Both the position numbers and the translations under genes were made by a program. 64,000 nt of DNA, taken from NCBI RefSeq assembly GCF_018812025.1, contig NC_063058.1:22661797-22725796 (forward strand), written 5' to 3'. This DNA comes from Megalobrama amblycephala (Eukaryota; Chordata; Actinopteri; Cypriniformes; Xenocyprididae). Positions 49,378 to 62,187 of the stretch are shown piece after piece. Each line of letters opens with the position of its first letter. Positions within the stretch are counted from its first letter, which is position 1. Below the pieces are notes generated by a model that was given only the letters and a program-made list of their open reading frames with translations, was not told the DNA's origin and did not search any database.

Positions 49378-50765
49378 GGTGCATTCACAGGGGGCATTGG
49401 CGTTAATGATTCTTTTACTTTGTGTGATGCCCTGCATTGCCGAACTGAATTGTGGGTTCCGTCGCGTCGCTTCACTCATGTTGTTCACGGCAGAAGTTGA
49501 AGATTACTTTCAAGCGCCCACGCAGGCGTCAGCTAATCAGATCACAAACACTAACCAATTGTGTTCATGCAACACCGGAAAGTAATGTGATTGGCTGTTG
49601 TCACTAGAGATGCACCGATTGATCGGCCAGGGATCGGAATCAGCCGATTTTCCTCATGATCGGCCGATCACTCTCACTTCTTACCGATTCCGAGCCGATC
49701 TTTTTTGTTACCAGCGGCACAGGCAATAACGTCAAATGCGCGTTCTCGCTCCCTTCTCTGTCACGGTGAAGTGGCACACACCCGCGCGGGCGCCTCCTCT
49801 CTCTCTCTCGCCTCATTCGCTCCGGTTAAATAGTGCTTACTGCGCATAATTTTAGTAATTCCCGCAGGTTTCGCGGTCACACCGAAAGCGCGCGCTCCAC
49901 TGATCTATATTAGTGAAGTGAACAAGCCACGCTCAGTTTCAAACAGAGATATAAGTCAAACAGACTCACAAGTAGCCTACCAAAATAAGCGCTTTCCTGC
50001 GCTCAAACTGTCAAATACATACAAAAGTATGTCAAAACCAGCGGCACAGGCAATCTTGGCGAGTATACAGATAAACACTGTCAGTCTTTAATCGTTAAAT
50101 AGCTAAGAAAGTGAACCCATGTCGTGTTTAACAGTATTGGGTCTGTTGAACACCGTTCATAAACTCTTAAAGGGACAGCAGTCCAATATTCCTGCTGCTG
50201 TCTGTCATGTTAATCAAAGAACAAAAGACAAAGAAAATCAGTTTCAGCTCTTGACTGAATACGTTTTATAACTTTAACGGTAAGAATTTATCTGTATTAA
50301 TATTTACAATAAAGACTACAGAAATTAAGGTAACCAATGTAAAATAATACTGAATGTGTCATTTTAAATTTGATTACTTTAATTTCTGTAGTATTTCTTA
50401 CCTGAATAGAAACCCAGTTAACCCAAAAAACTTAGTTTCATAGCTCTCTTTATTCTATTGCATTTATTTGAGCTGTTTATATTTTATTACTGACTTTTAC
50501 TTGTTTTTTTAATGAAAATAAAACTTTGCATTGAAGAAAAGTAGATTTTTGTTTGTATATGTTGTCAATTATAGTTCTTAGCAAGAAAATCGGAATCGAC
50601 AAAAATCTGTATCGCCCGATATCACTAACAAAAAATCGGAAATCTGAATCGGCCAAGAAAATTGCAATCGGTGCATCTCTAGTTGTCACTATGACTGTCG
50701 CATCAGCACCAAGCTTCAGACACGCCCTCCTTCATGCCGACGCCCCGTGTGAATCCAGCGTAAGG
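49378..50765. mobile_element. Foldback element (host of a nested hAT-like element)
   Basis: GGTGCATTCACAGGGGGCAT at the left and GACGCCCCGTGTGAATCC at the right form degenerate inverted ends. About 310 bp of it remains around the insertion at 49605-50681. Confidence 0.6.
49605..50681. mobile_element. hAT-like non-autonomous element with a perfect 8-bp target duplication
   Basis: Ends TAGAGATGCACCGATTGATC and GATTGCAATCGGTGCATCTCTA in its outer 15 bp are exact inverses. GTTGTCAC flanks both sides (49597-49604 and 50682-50689). ATCGGCCGATC-type repeats lie inside. No transposase frame. The perfect duplication suggests a fairly recent insertion. Confidence 0.92.
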
Positions 50766-52027
50766 GTTTACAACGTAAGAACTTTTCTACTTAAAGGTTA
50801 TTTTCTGCAATGCCAAAACCTAAGGCCGATCTTAAGGGAAAATTACACTTTAAGTGCTTTATGCAACAGGGTGGTATGGTATATTTCTTTTTTACACCTG
50901 CCAAGACATGAAGCTGTGAAACAGACCTCCAGGCCATAGCACTCTCAGGGTGGGCCGGACACTTCGGGAGGTTATCCAAGCTCATGATTGGAGCCAAACT
51001 TGGTGGATAATGTCTGGGTCTACCATACATATTCCTTGCACAGCTCACAAATGCATTAAACTGATATACTATGGTAACCGTACACCTCCGCCACACTGTA
51101 TTTGTACTTTGCTGACTGAGACCAACTCTCCCCCCTGCTTCTGTTACATAAGAATATGGAACTTAACCATAGTCCTTGATCTGTCTGTGCTGCCAAATAC
51201 TGTTGAGGTATGCAATTTTCATGTTTTGCAAGCAGAGAAGGGGGACTTCCTATGGACTTCATTCCCTCCCTATGTGGGTAACAAAATCAGATAAATACCA
51301 ACAGGAATGCACCATCAGGCTTTCAGAATTGCCAAAACACATTCTTTTCGAAGAAAAAAGCAACTATTATAGTATTTGAAAGGAAATCTTAAAGGAATGT
51401 TTTAATGTGTGAAAACATGCAAAAGAAAGAAAGGAAGGAAGAAACTGGCAGGTGGTCCCGCGTAAGAGCCAGAGATACTCACCCCCACCCTGTCATGTAG
51501 TCTAAACGTTTGTGTCTGAAAAGTTAATCCACCTGACATTACAGAAACTGTCTACTTCAGGGGATTTACCCTCCATAACAACAATCATATTGCATTACGG
51601 TAAGAAGGACGACTGTGTTTTCACAACTGTTTAAATACAAGAACGAATATCAAGTGTGTTTCTTGGTGCTGTGCTCAGCATATTCTCACTACATGATCCT
51701 TTCATAGGCTAGACGCTCTCTTTTTTATATGGATCAATGACATGATGCACTTTTTCTATATAGATTAATACATAAATACATTTAAAAATGCAATTCATAT
51801 GTATGATGGATACACCTATGATGAGTGTTTATAATTTCTGAATGAAAATTAATTTTAATATTTTTGAGGGGAATGAAGTCATTTCATTATTAAAAGAAAT
51901 GTCAGGTGGTACAACAGCCCTGATAACACAATGTTTTCTTATATAGGAATTAGTTTTTTTTGTCATAATTATTATTTTTTAAGTGACTTAAGTGATTAAA
52001 TAAGGGAATCACTGCTTATTTTAATCA
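50766..52027. other. Intergenic, no feature recognised
   Basis: Open frames of 67-114 codons overlap on both strands at 50791-51379 without domain or splice support. The stretch 50880-51300 is less AT-rich than its surroundings and unassigned. Confidence 0.35.
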
Positions 52028-52455
52028 AGGTCCCTTTAAGACAAGTCATTTGACTCGGCAGACATCTTTGAAACGCCTCTCAGTGCAGCTCCTACCTCTT
52101 CATCAAATTCTCCAAAGCTGTTCATCAAGCTTTCGATTCAATTTCATATTTGAAATCACCAATGAAATCTGACAACAACTGTCATTTTGTTTCTAAACGC
52201 TCGAATCATGACAAAAAAACAGTATTTTTCAGGCTGGATCAAGCTAATGCGCATGCGCAGTCCTAAGCGCGCGTCTGACTGTTTCTATAGGAACCAGAGC
52301 TTCTAACGGCTGCTGCAGTGACGCGATGATTTTACAAATAAGCGATTGGATCTTATTTAGAAGGCGGGACTTATTCCGCCATATTTCGCGTTGCACTTTC
52401 TCCCATTCAAAACAATACGACGAGTGACGCGTCTTGTGTTATTCTATAGTCTTTG
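52028..52455 (+). repeat. Second copy of the intron 6 dispersed repeat
   Basis: Matches 30044-30405 in the same order: CTCGGCAGACATCTTTGAAA, AAGCTTTCGATT, CTAAACGCTCGAATC, AGAAGGCGGGACTTATTCC. Confidence 0.75.
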
Positions 52456-53388
52456 TTTTAATTCTTTAATAACTTTTATCTGCTAATAAAAGTCATATTG
52501 TGCAACCAACATGAAGAAAAAACAAACAAACAAAAAAAACTGTGTTTTAGGGTCAATAATTCATTAGAATATCAGATAATTTGATCTTTTTTCATGACAA
52601 GACAAGATTAATTCAGGTTATGGTGCAATTCACCTAAATGAAATATTTATGAATAAATAATTAATTGTTAAAAATAGCTTTTTACCTTGAAAAATATATT
52701 TAAAAAAAGCTTTTCTGAAAATAATGATTAAGATGTGTACACATGTACTGAGGAAAATGTGTTGTTACATTTACTTGATGTTACAGTACATTTTTAGTCA
52801 TTTAATTGAAATGTTTCATGAAAAATGTTTTTCAAAACTACATGAAAACAACATTTATACAAAGATTACATTTCTAACGACTTCTAACAACTAACTCCTC
52901 TTCTTTCATTGATACTGACCCATATTATCAGGCCTTCAAGTGTCAAACAACAAAAGCGAAGGCATTTTCATTGTAATCAGGCCTCAAATTACTCAAAATT
53001 GTTGTGCGACACGGACTGCTTTGGTATGTTGGCGATCACTAATTGCAGTAGTTTTCATTTGGGAGCTTGATGAGGAGGAGCCAAACCAATTAACAAAGCA
53101 AGAGAGCATCAATGCTGGTGCCATTCACTGACACAACAAACCGCAGAGCAAATCCAGATAAACTGTGATATCTCTGAGCACATAAAGCACAACAAAACTA
53201 AACGCCTCAGCTGGATATTCAGTACAAAGACAAGATAATTACACCGGATGTGCTGAGCGGTGCTGGAACTGAGTGATTTGCTGAGGAAGTCATCTGGTCT
53301 TTAAAATCAGGCTCGAGAGGTTAGTGCAAAGTATTTATCCTAGAATCTGTCTTTATCATGTCTTCAAAGAAGTTTTCAAAGCTTAAAG
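52456..53388. other. Intergenic, no feature recognised
   Basis: AT-rich to about 52900, then a more complex stretch (52930-53330) without repeats known to me or coding signals. Confidence 0.35.
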
Positions 53389-53566
53389 GGATAGTTCACC
53401 CAAAAAATGAAATTTCTGTCATCATTTACTCACCCTCAAGTTGTTCCAAACCTATATGAATTTCTTTCTTCTGCTGAACACAAAGATATTTTGAAGAATA
53501 TGGGTAACCAAACAGCTGATGGGCCTCAATGACTTCCATAGTATATTTTGTCCATACTATGGAAGT

Positions 53567-53620
<54 letters not shown>

Positions 53621-54240
53621 TTGTAAGAAAAAGTATGTGAACCACTTGCAGAAAATGTGAAAAATTTAACAAAAAGAGAGATCATACAAAATGTATGTTA
53701 TTTTTTGTTTAGTACTGATATTTTACATAAAAGAGCTGAATTTATTCAAATGGCCCCATTCAAAAGTATGTGAACCATTGATTCTCAATACTGTGTGTGG
53801 TTACCTGGATGATCTATGACTGTTTTTATGTTTTGTGATGGTTCTTCATGAGTCCCTTGTTTGTTCTGAGCAGTTAAACTGAGCTCTGTTCTTCAGAAAA
53901 AATCTCCAGGTCCTACAGATTCTTCAGTTTTAAAGCATTTTTTGCATATTTGAACCCTTTCCAGCAGTGACTGTATGATTTTCAGATCCATTTTATCACA
54001 CTGAGGACAACTGAGGGACTCAAACACAACTGTTAAAAAAGGTTCAAACATTCACTGATGCTCCAGAAGGAAACACAAAGCATTAATAGTTGGGGGGTGA
54101 AAACTTTTGAACAGGATGAAGATGTCCAAATTTTTCTTATTTTATTGAAATATCATTGCTTTTAATATAGTACTGCCCTCCGGAAGCAACAGAAGAGACT
54201 TGCATGTTTCCCAGAAGAAAAAATAAGTACAATTTACCTT
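53389..54240. repeat. Fragments of two dispersed repeats around an (AT)n tract
   Basis: 53389-53570 begins AAGGGATAGTTCACCCAAAA. An (AT)n follows at 53572-53618. Then TACAGTTGTAAGAAAAAGTA with TGTGAACCA opens a fish dispersed repeat that runs to about 54240 (GGGGGGTGAAAACTTTTGAA). Confidence 0.6.
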
Positions 54241-55439
54241 GATATTCAAATTCAAAAGTTTTAATTAAATCTAATGAAATCTAATTTTTGTGGACTAAAT
54301 AACTATTAAAACTATTACATGAAAACTGAGCAGAAATACATGTTCAAGGCAAGTGAAAAAGAGCTTTCTGGTGGTAAAGTGTGTGTGTGGAGCAAGTTCG
54401 TCCTAATTAGGACTGGACTCGGGAGGCTTTCAATAGCTGCTTCCCTCAGCAACACCAGTGTATTCATCATGGGAACCATCCGACTGTACAGCGACAGCAC
54501 ATAAACATACACCCACTGGCATGTAGTAGGTCCGGACGAAGTACATAAAGCGCTGTAAATATCTTTGTGACACTGCGAACCATTCAGACATGACCCATGG
54601 GAACATATCTACAGCACAAAGACACAAACATACAGAAAGAGTCCAAAATGTGGTGCTCGCCAATGTCAAATTTTGCAATTTAATTTACTTTTTTTATTTG
54701 TGCTTGTGGGTGTTAATGTTGGTCCCGACCTACATGCCCTTTTCCTTAAGGGATCGACAGCAGTTATAAACACATATTTCCACATGCGGACTCCAGCAGG
54801 CAAAAGACTCATGGCCACTGACTCATTTCTTCTGAGGCAAAGCGAGGCAGCTGTATGTTTTTATCCCATAACGTATCCTACATTAGCCATGCCCCACATG
54901 CAATTTCCACATGTACACTTCTGTTCAAAAAGGCTGTAAATATGAAAATCATAGGCCACACAGGCCATTGAGAAATGTTTTCAACTTTTCATCATTGAAT
55001 TTCATGCAAAAGCTTGTGTTTAGAGGAACGCCAGGGTTTGCAAACTTTACGAGAAAAATCTTGGGAAATCTCTATGAAAATGACAATTATCAGATGCAGT
55101 ATTATGTTTCTGTGCTTATAGGCTTTGCACAGGCCTGGTTTTACATTTATTTTCTGCTCTGTCTCCATTTTTCCAGATTACTTTTCAAGTTAGGGAACAC
55201 AAGATTCGGAGGTATGCAACACGAGCCCTTCTGATTACAGTTGACCACTGTATTTTTTCCAGCTGCATGCTGGTTACAATATGAAGTAAATGTTCCGGTT
55301 TGATCATAGAGTATAAGAGAGAAGAGGTTTTGCAAGCCATGTTCATATTGAAGATTGTTATTTTGGAAGCCTGTGTCTGCCTCAGAGTAAAAAAGTAATA
55401 CACATTATGCCGCAAATAAAGCCACAATTGTGAGATATA
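54241..55439. other. Intergenic, no feature recognised
   Basis: Several short open frames overlap on both strands without domain similarity. Relatively complex sequence that could hold conserved non-coding elements, but this cannot be judged without other genomes. Confidence 0.35.
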
Positions 55440-56046
55440 AAGTCACAGTTATGATAAATAAGTGATTTTGAGATGAAGTCTCATTACAAGTCAAGTCAAA
55501 TTTTGAGATAAAAATTCACAATGTGAGATAAAGTAACAATTATGAGAAACAAATCCAAAATTTAGAGATATAAACTAAATTGCGAGATATAAAGTCAAAG
55601 TTTGGTGGTTTAAGATTGTAACCCGATCTCATGGCAATTCGTACATGTTTTACGAGGTGGCTATTTCGTACGAATTCTTACGTTTTTTTGTTAAATCGTA
55701 CATATTTTACGAGTTGACAAATTCATATGAATGGCCTACCCCAAACCCCACCCCAAAACCTACCCGTCACTGGGGTTTAGACAAATCGTATGAATTCGTA
55801 CAAGTGACTTCATACGAATTCATACGAATTAGCCACCTCGTAAAATACATACGAATTGGTCGTGAGATAGCGTTGAAGATTACAATTGTGAGACCGTAGC
55901 GATTGAGAGATGTAGTCATTATGAAGTGTCAAATTTTTAGATAAAATTCCCAATGTGAGATAAAGTAACAATTATGAGAAACAAATTCAAAATTTAGAGA
56001 TATAAATTAAATTGCGAGATAAGAAATCACAGTTTGGTGGTTTAAG
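55440..56046 (+). repeat. GAGATATAAAGTCAC minisatellite with an embedded foldback MITE
   Basis: Units such as TTGTGAGATATAAAGTCACA and ATTATGAGAAAC alternate. A MITE at 55613-55884, with ends TAACCCGATCTCATGGCAAT and ATTGGTCGTGAGATAGCG, lies inside. Confidence 0.85.
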
Positions 56047-56240
56047 ATTGTAACCCGATCTCACGGCAATTCGTACATATTTTACGAGGTGGCTAATTCG
56101 TACAAATTCATACATTTTCTGTTAAATCGTACGTATTTTACGAGTTGACAATGTGAGATAAAGTAAAATTCATATGAATTCATATGAATGACCTACCCAA
56201 ACCCCGCCCCAAAACATTTTAATCTACCCGTCAGAGTAAA
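56047..56240. mobile_element. Truncated copy of the TAACCCGATCTCACGGCAAT MITE
   Basis: Same left end and the same preceding TTTGGTGGTTTAAGATTG as 55613-55884, but it lacks the right end. It was probably copied together with its minisatellite context. Confidence 0.75.
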
Positions 56241-57558
56241 AACTGGGTAAAATAAAGAAAACTTTAGACTGAAGGAAGTCCAATGTGATAGTTCTCAGAA
56301 AATGAACTGTAACTTAGTGAATACTAATCACAAAAAAATTAGACTTGTGTCTAAAAAAAACGTTGAAATGTCAGGTTTTAAATTGTGCAAGTCAAATCGG
56401 AAAAAAAAATTCTGTGTTTATGTAATCCGTATGAAAAGAGAGCCATGTCAGAAATCCGTGATTCAGCTCATTATCCGCTAATGCGGCCACACCCACGGAG
56501 CCAGCGCTATTCAGAGGCAAATTCAGTCAATACATGCATTTATTGTCTCAATCATGTATTTATTGTCTTGAAAAGTGTTTTGAATAGCCATAGTTAGCGA
56601 TTTCTGTCCTCTGTTAGTTCGGTTAGTTCCTGGATTGCCTATTCTTCTTTAGCAGGCATTTGTGGACTAAAGGTGTACAGAGCACCCTCTGGCTGCAAGT
56701 ATGAATTGAAAAAACAGTATCCAGCTCTCATAGTAATGACAATAAATCCTGAATAAATATTACTCTTCTGTATAGAAAATTGACAAACATATGAAAATCC
56801 ATCAATATTTCTCCAAATGTGCATGCTTTTAAGCTAAAAGCCTATATGAAATGCCATAGAGGTAACACAATTGTTCAGACACTTTGCATCACAGAAATAC
56901 ATTATATTTTAAAGAATATAATAGAATACCATTATTCTAAATTGTAATAATATTTCACAGTATTGCTGTTTTTTCTGTATGTTTGATTTACACCATGATG
57001 CGATTTGAATCATGATCACAGGGTTTTTTCACAGCCTACCTGACTGAAAGGCCTCATTAATATGAAAGTCATTTCAGGTCATTATTATGTGATTCTTTTG
57101 TCTTCTCAGGTGAGAATCACCCATTATACATGAGGATTCACACCTCCACGCATACTGTGTTTCTTGACCAAAGATGTTTTAGAAAATTTAAATCTCTCTA
57201 TTGTTTTATATTAACAAGCAGGCAGCATAATTTTTACCTCATTTTGAAGAAAAAACTCTAGTCTACAACCTCAAATACCCAGAAGTCTTGTGAACAAAGA
57301 TTTAATATATATTTTTTGGCTTTATTTCAGTGACTTAAGTTTTTTGTTTTTTCAATAACCACGCATAAACGTTATTCCTTCAAAAACACAAACATGTACA
57401 TACATGTTCCTCACATATTATTGTAGCCTAGTTTGTGCTGAATACAGTGTAATGACACTTTTTCCATTAATATGTTTATGAACAACTGAAAAAAGCACAA
57501 ATGTCAGGACATGTCAAAACTTCTCCAGGGTCCCAAAAATACTCAGACCCCTGAGGGT
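56241..57558. other. Intergenic, no feature recognised
   Basis: No gene. AT-rich, with a few generic repeat-like stretches. Confidence 0.35.
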
Positions 57559-57835
57559 TAAGATTGTAACCCGATCTCACGGCAATTCATACATATTTTA
57601 TGAGGTGGCTAATTCGTACAAATTCATACATTTTCAGTTAAATCGTACGTATTTTACGAGTTGACAAATTCATATGAATTCATATGAATGACCTACCCCA
57701 AACCCCGCCCCAAAACCTACCCGTCACTGGGGTTTAGACAAATCGTATGAATTCGTACAAGTGACTTCATACGAATTAGCCACCTCGTAAAATACATACG
57801 AATTGGTCGTGAGATAGCGTTGAAGATTACAATTG
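57559..57835. mobile_element. Third copy of the TAACCCGATCTCACGGCAAT MITE
   Basis: Left TAACCCGATCTCACGGCAAT, right AATTGGTCGTGAGATAGCG, with an internal ACCTACCCGTCACTGGGGTT block as in the first copy. Confidence 0.85.
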
Positions 57836-58505
57836 CGAGACTGTAGCGATTGAGAGATGTAGTCATTATGAGATGTCAAATTTTGAGATATAAAGTCAAA
57901 TTGTGTGATATAAAGTCACAATTATGAGAAACACATTCAGAATTGTCAGACATAAAGCTACATTGTGAGACAAAGTCATAGTTTTGAGGTATAAAATTGA
58001 GATATTTTGAGATATAGAGTCAAATAGTGGGATTAAAAAGTCACAATTATGTGAAACATTTAGAATTGTGGGATATAAAGCTACATTGCAAGACAATAGT
58101 TTTGAGGTATAAAATCGCAGTTGGGAGAAATAAAGCCGAAACAGAGATGTAGTCATTATGAGAAGTCAAATTTTGAGATAAAATTCTGAATTTGTTTTTC
58201 ATAATTATGACTTTATATCTCACATTGTGAATTTTTAAAACAAAGCTACATTGCGAGATATAAACTCACAGTTTGGCGGTATAAGATTGCAATTATGAGG
58301 AATAGTAGCAACTGAGAGACATAGAGTCACAATTATGAGAAACACATTCAGAATTGTCAGACATAAAGCTACACTGTCATAGACAAAGTTTTGAGGTATA
58401 AAATTCCAATTGGGAGAAAACATCAAGAAATGTAGTCATTATGAGATAAGTCCATTTTTGAGATATACGTCACAGTTAGGAGGTATAAGATTTCCGTTTT
58501 TACTG
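57836..58505 (+). repeat. GAGATATAAAGTCACAATTATGAGAAAC minisatellite
   Basis: About 25 degenerate units. The transition AGATTACAATTGCGAGAC is shared with 55876-55895, so this tract and 55440-56046 are related by segmental copying. Confidence 0.9.
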
Positions 58506-59654
58506 TGTAGGAAGAAACAGGCTTTAATAGTACATGGATAAGAGCATAATGGATAAAAAAAATTATAAAGCAGAAATCTTAAATATTGTTGTTTTACATT
58601 TTTCAGAAGCCTATAAACTTTTTTTCTAGATTTAAATGAATAAAAAAGCCAAAAAGTTCAGTGTAAAACATGTAAAACAGCTCCTTAGTCATCTGGATTC
58701 AATCAGTCCATTTTGTAAAGAAGAGAAATAAAAAGCATTTGGTTCTCATGTCCCTCGAGCACTGTCTGTCTGAGGAAAAAGCCAGTGCCAGTATGTCTCA
58801 GACGGGTTTTTTGGGGGGTCTTTTTTGTGGTTAGGCACCGTAGATGGTTGTGGTTTATGAAAAGACTTGGTGACTTCACCATGTTGTTGCTCTTGGTTAG
58901 GTCGACAAGTTTCACCGCCATTTCTCTGGAAGAGGAAATGCAGATCTTCCCCATGTCCCGTAAGCTACATCATCCCTTTTATTTTATCTGACTCCCACAA
59001 AACCATGAGAAGGAGATGCTATCCATTAAAAATATATGAAGAGAAAAGCCCTTCAGATGGTGAATTGACTTTATTGTTTCCTGTGTCAATTTTCTTTTTG
59101 AACAAAACGTGTAAGCCTAAATTCAAGAGAATTATTTGGAAAATAAATAGGCAGAGCAGACACGTTTAGGGCTGATTTCATTTACGAGGCCCCCTGAGTG
59201 TACACAATCACACTTGTAACCGTGAAAGGAATTTGACAGAGATTAGCGAGGAATTTTAATGTAATACACATGTCACTTTCAAATCGACAGAGGAGGTAGA
59301 TAAAAAATGAAGCATTCCAAAACTCCTGTAAATTATCAAAATATTGCTACGAAAACTTTATGACATGTAATTTCACATGATGTCTCATGTTATCCAAACC
59401 AAAATAGCAAAATAGTTAATAAATATTCAAGGGTCTGTTTAAGGGTCTATAGAAGCCCTGTATTGTCAACTAAGCTGTTTTGTGGTTGGGTAAAACTGCT
59501 CCTCTGGGCACAATTTTCATGCACAAATGTTAACATACCACTAACAATAGTGATAAAACTATTAAAATTTAAAATGATAAAACTATTAAAAGTACAGCAA
59601 TAATATTGTAATATAAAACATTTAATTACTTAATTATTTAATTATAATATACTA
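58506..59654. other. Intergenic, no feature recognised
   Basis: Frames at 58703-58954 (minus) and 58867-59169 (plus) overlap each other and show no domain. Otherwise unassigned. Confidence 0.35.
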
Positions 59655-61385
59655 TTTAAAGTCCCCCTGCAATCAATCATTTTCTCTCAAAAACATTGAA
59701 ATATGTAATTTTGTAACAAAATTACATATTTAAATGTTTTTGTCCTATGAAAATTATTTATTCATGCCTTAAAATAGCTTGACTGTAACTCTACACCCTT
59801 GCTTCATTTAATATATGCGAAATCATGAATATGCAAATTAGTCCCCGCCACCACTCACTCGCACAACCTCCGACTTCCTGATCCACTCGGTCAACTGTAG
59901 TAAACGCTACGGCTACACGATGGCAAGTGGAAATATTGATTTACTTCAGCCATATATGTCTGAACCAGAAACTGATTCAGAAGAAGAAAAGGAAGAGTGA
60001 ATTATACAGGCTCATTTACAAGTCGATGTATTTTATGCATCATTCAAGGTCGGACACACAATGGTAAATTATATGATTAGCCTTTGGCTTGACTATCAAA
60101 CAGCTTATAATGTGTTGTTAATGTTACACAAACCATGTTCTTGTTCAGCATCTCAGAGTCAGACAGCTGATTTCTAAAAATCACTTTGAATATCATAGAA
60201 AGTCAGCATAGAAAAGCCCCGCCCCGCACGTTGACGGGATTGGTAAGATGTTTGTGACGTAGGAAATGGGAGGTTTCAAACCGTGTTTTTGAGACTGTCT
60301 TTGGTACACTGCAGTTTAAAGGAGAATATACTCAGGATTGGTGTTGACTGATGAATTTGCACATGGTTTGTCTTAAAAGTATATTAAAGGTGCCATCGAA
60401 TTGAAAATTGAATTTACCTCGGCATAGTTAAATATAACAAGAGTTCAGTACATGGAAATGACATACAGTGAGACTCCATTGTCTCCTCCTTCTTATGTAA
60501 ATCTCATTTGTTTAAAAGACCTCCGAAGAACAGGCGAATCTCAACATAACACAGACTGTTACGTAACAGTCGGGGTGTACACCCACAATATTTGCATATG
60601 CCAGCCCATGATCGAGGCATTACACAAGGGCAGCCAGTATTAACGTCTGGAGCTGCACACAGCTGAATCATCAGACTAGGTAAGCAAGCAAGGACAATAG
60701 TGAAAAATGTCAGATTGAGCAATAATAACTGACATGATCCATGATAACATGATATTTTTAGTGATATTTGTAAATTGTCTTTCTAAATGTTTCGTTAGCA
60801 TGTTGCTAATGTACTGTTAAATGTGGTTAAAGTTACCATCGTTTCTTACTGTATTCACGGAGACAAGAGCCGTCGCTATTTTCATTTTTAAACACTTGCA
60901 GTCTGTATAATTCATAAACACAACTTCATTCTTTATAAATCTCTCCAACAGTGTAGCATTAGCCGTTAGCCACGGAGCACAGCCTCAAACTCTTTCAGAA
61001 TCAATGTAAACATCAAAATAAACAATGTACTTACGCGATTAGACATGCTGCATGACGGACACTTTGTAAAGATCCATTTTGAGGGTTATATTAGCTGTGT
61101 GAACTTGCAATGATAGAGTCGAGAGCTCGGGAGGGGGCGGAGAGTGCGCAATTTAAAGGGGCCGCAGCCTGAATCGGCACATTTCTAATTATGCCTCAAA
61201 ATAGGCAGTTAAAAAAATTAATTAAAAAAAATCTATGGGGTATTTTGAGCTGCAACTTCACAGACACATTCAGGAGACACCTTAGACTTATATTACATCT
61301 TGTAAAAAAACATTCGATGGCACCTTTAAAAACACCACATAGACAAATAAACAACATTAAAACCATTAAAAAGTGTAAAAAGGCA
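59655..61385 (-). repeat. Long dispersed element, copy 2, interrupted by a nested TTAA element
   Basis: Reverse complement of 47540-49375 in the matched blocks. It is split by 60384-61329. Across the split, GTATATTAA joins AAACACCACATA, as in the unbroken copy at about 47545-47575. Confidence 0.72.
60384..61329. mobile_element. TTAA-flanked element (AAAGGTGCC ends), nested copy E
   Basis: TTAAAGGTGCCATCGAATTG ... TTCGATGGCACCTTTAA. Same element and order as 32896-33861 (AGAGTTCAGTACATGGAAAT, GTTTAAAAGAC, GTTAGCATGTTGCTAATGT). The empty site near 47560 confirms the TTAA duplication. Confidence 0.9.
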
Positions 61386-62187
61386 ACTTTTTGAATTTGA
61401 GATGACTGTCTAAAAGTGTCCAAATATATCATAATTCTGCATTGAAGAATAGGGCAAAAATATGTATGAGATGTAAAAGACTATAAAATATTATGATAAG
61501 AATCACCTGACAAAAGGGGGAATACCAGCAACATAATATTTATATAATACAGAGAGCTAGACAGTTACCATTAACTAATACTAAAACTATTAAAAATGGT
61601 TTTGAAATAAATAATTAAAATAATGCTAAATAAAATATAAATAGATAAAACTCAAACTTTAAAAAAAATTTAATAAAAACAATGCTTCTGCGTTCTCCTG
61701 CAAATGCTCCATAGAAATTATGCCTTTGCAAAGTTTAAGCCAAGTACTAAAATGACCAAAACTGAAATTAAAAAATAAATTAGAAAGTTAAAAATACAAA
61801 ATGACACAACAATATTAATTTAAATGGGAAAAAAAAATCTAAGTCAAGATTCAAGAAAATCTAAGAAAAAATAATATTAATAAATGCATACAGCATAAAT
61901 AATACTAAAATAAACACTGCTGCCAGATTACGGTTACCTAATCAAGTCCTGTATGCATGAATGACTTTAGTTAATTGGGTGCAGTACAGAGAATCATTGT
62001 GCTGTGGAATCTAGAGCACTGCTGCTCGCTCACCCTCGCTTGTCTGTCACTCAACCGTGTCTTTGATTATCCTTGCTAAATTATCCTCATGATGTAATCA
62101 TTTTTTCAACAGTGATGTGATTTTTCATATTTTGTTTCTCTTCAGGTTGCGGCATGTGTGTTGATTGATCTATGAGGGTATTTGGGG
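61386..62187. other. Upstream side of the hyaluronidase gene
   Basis: AT-rich to about 61950. No repeat recognised in the last 250 bp. A non-coding first exon could lie here or further left: the AG at 62144-62145 (TTTCTCTTCAG) before the ATG looks like an acceptor, so 62146-62187 may be 5' UTR of an exon. Confidence 0.4.

Noticed and set aside
50553..51379. Overlapping frames on both strands as a gene
   Set aside because: Several frames of similar length overlap on both strands; the first part lies in an hAT-like element and the rest lacks any recognised domain.
58703..59169. Frames of 83-100 codons
   Set aside because: Overlap each other on opposite strands and show no family resemblance or splice context.
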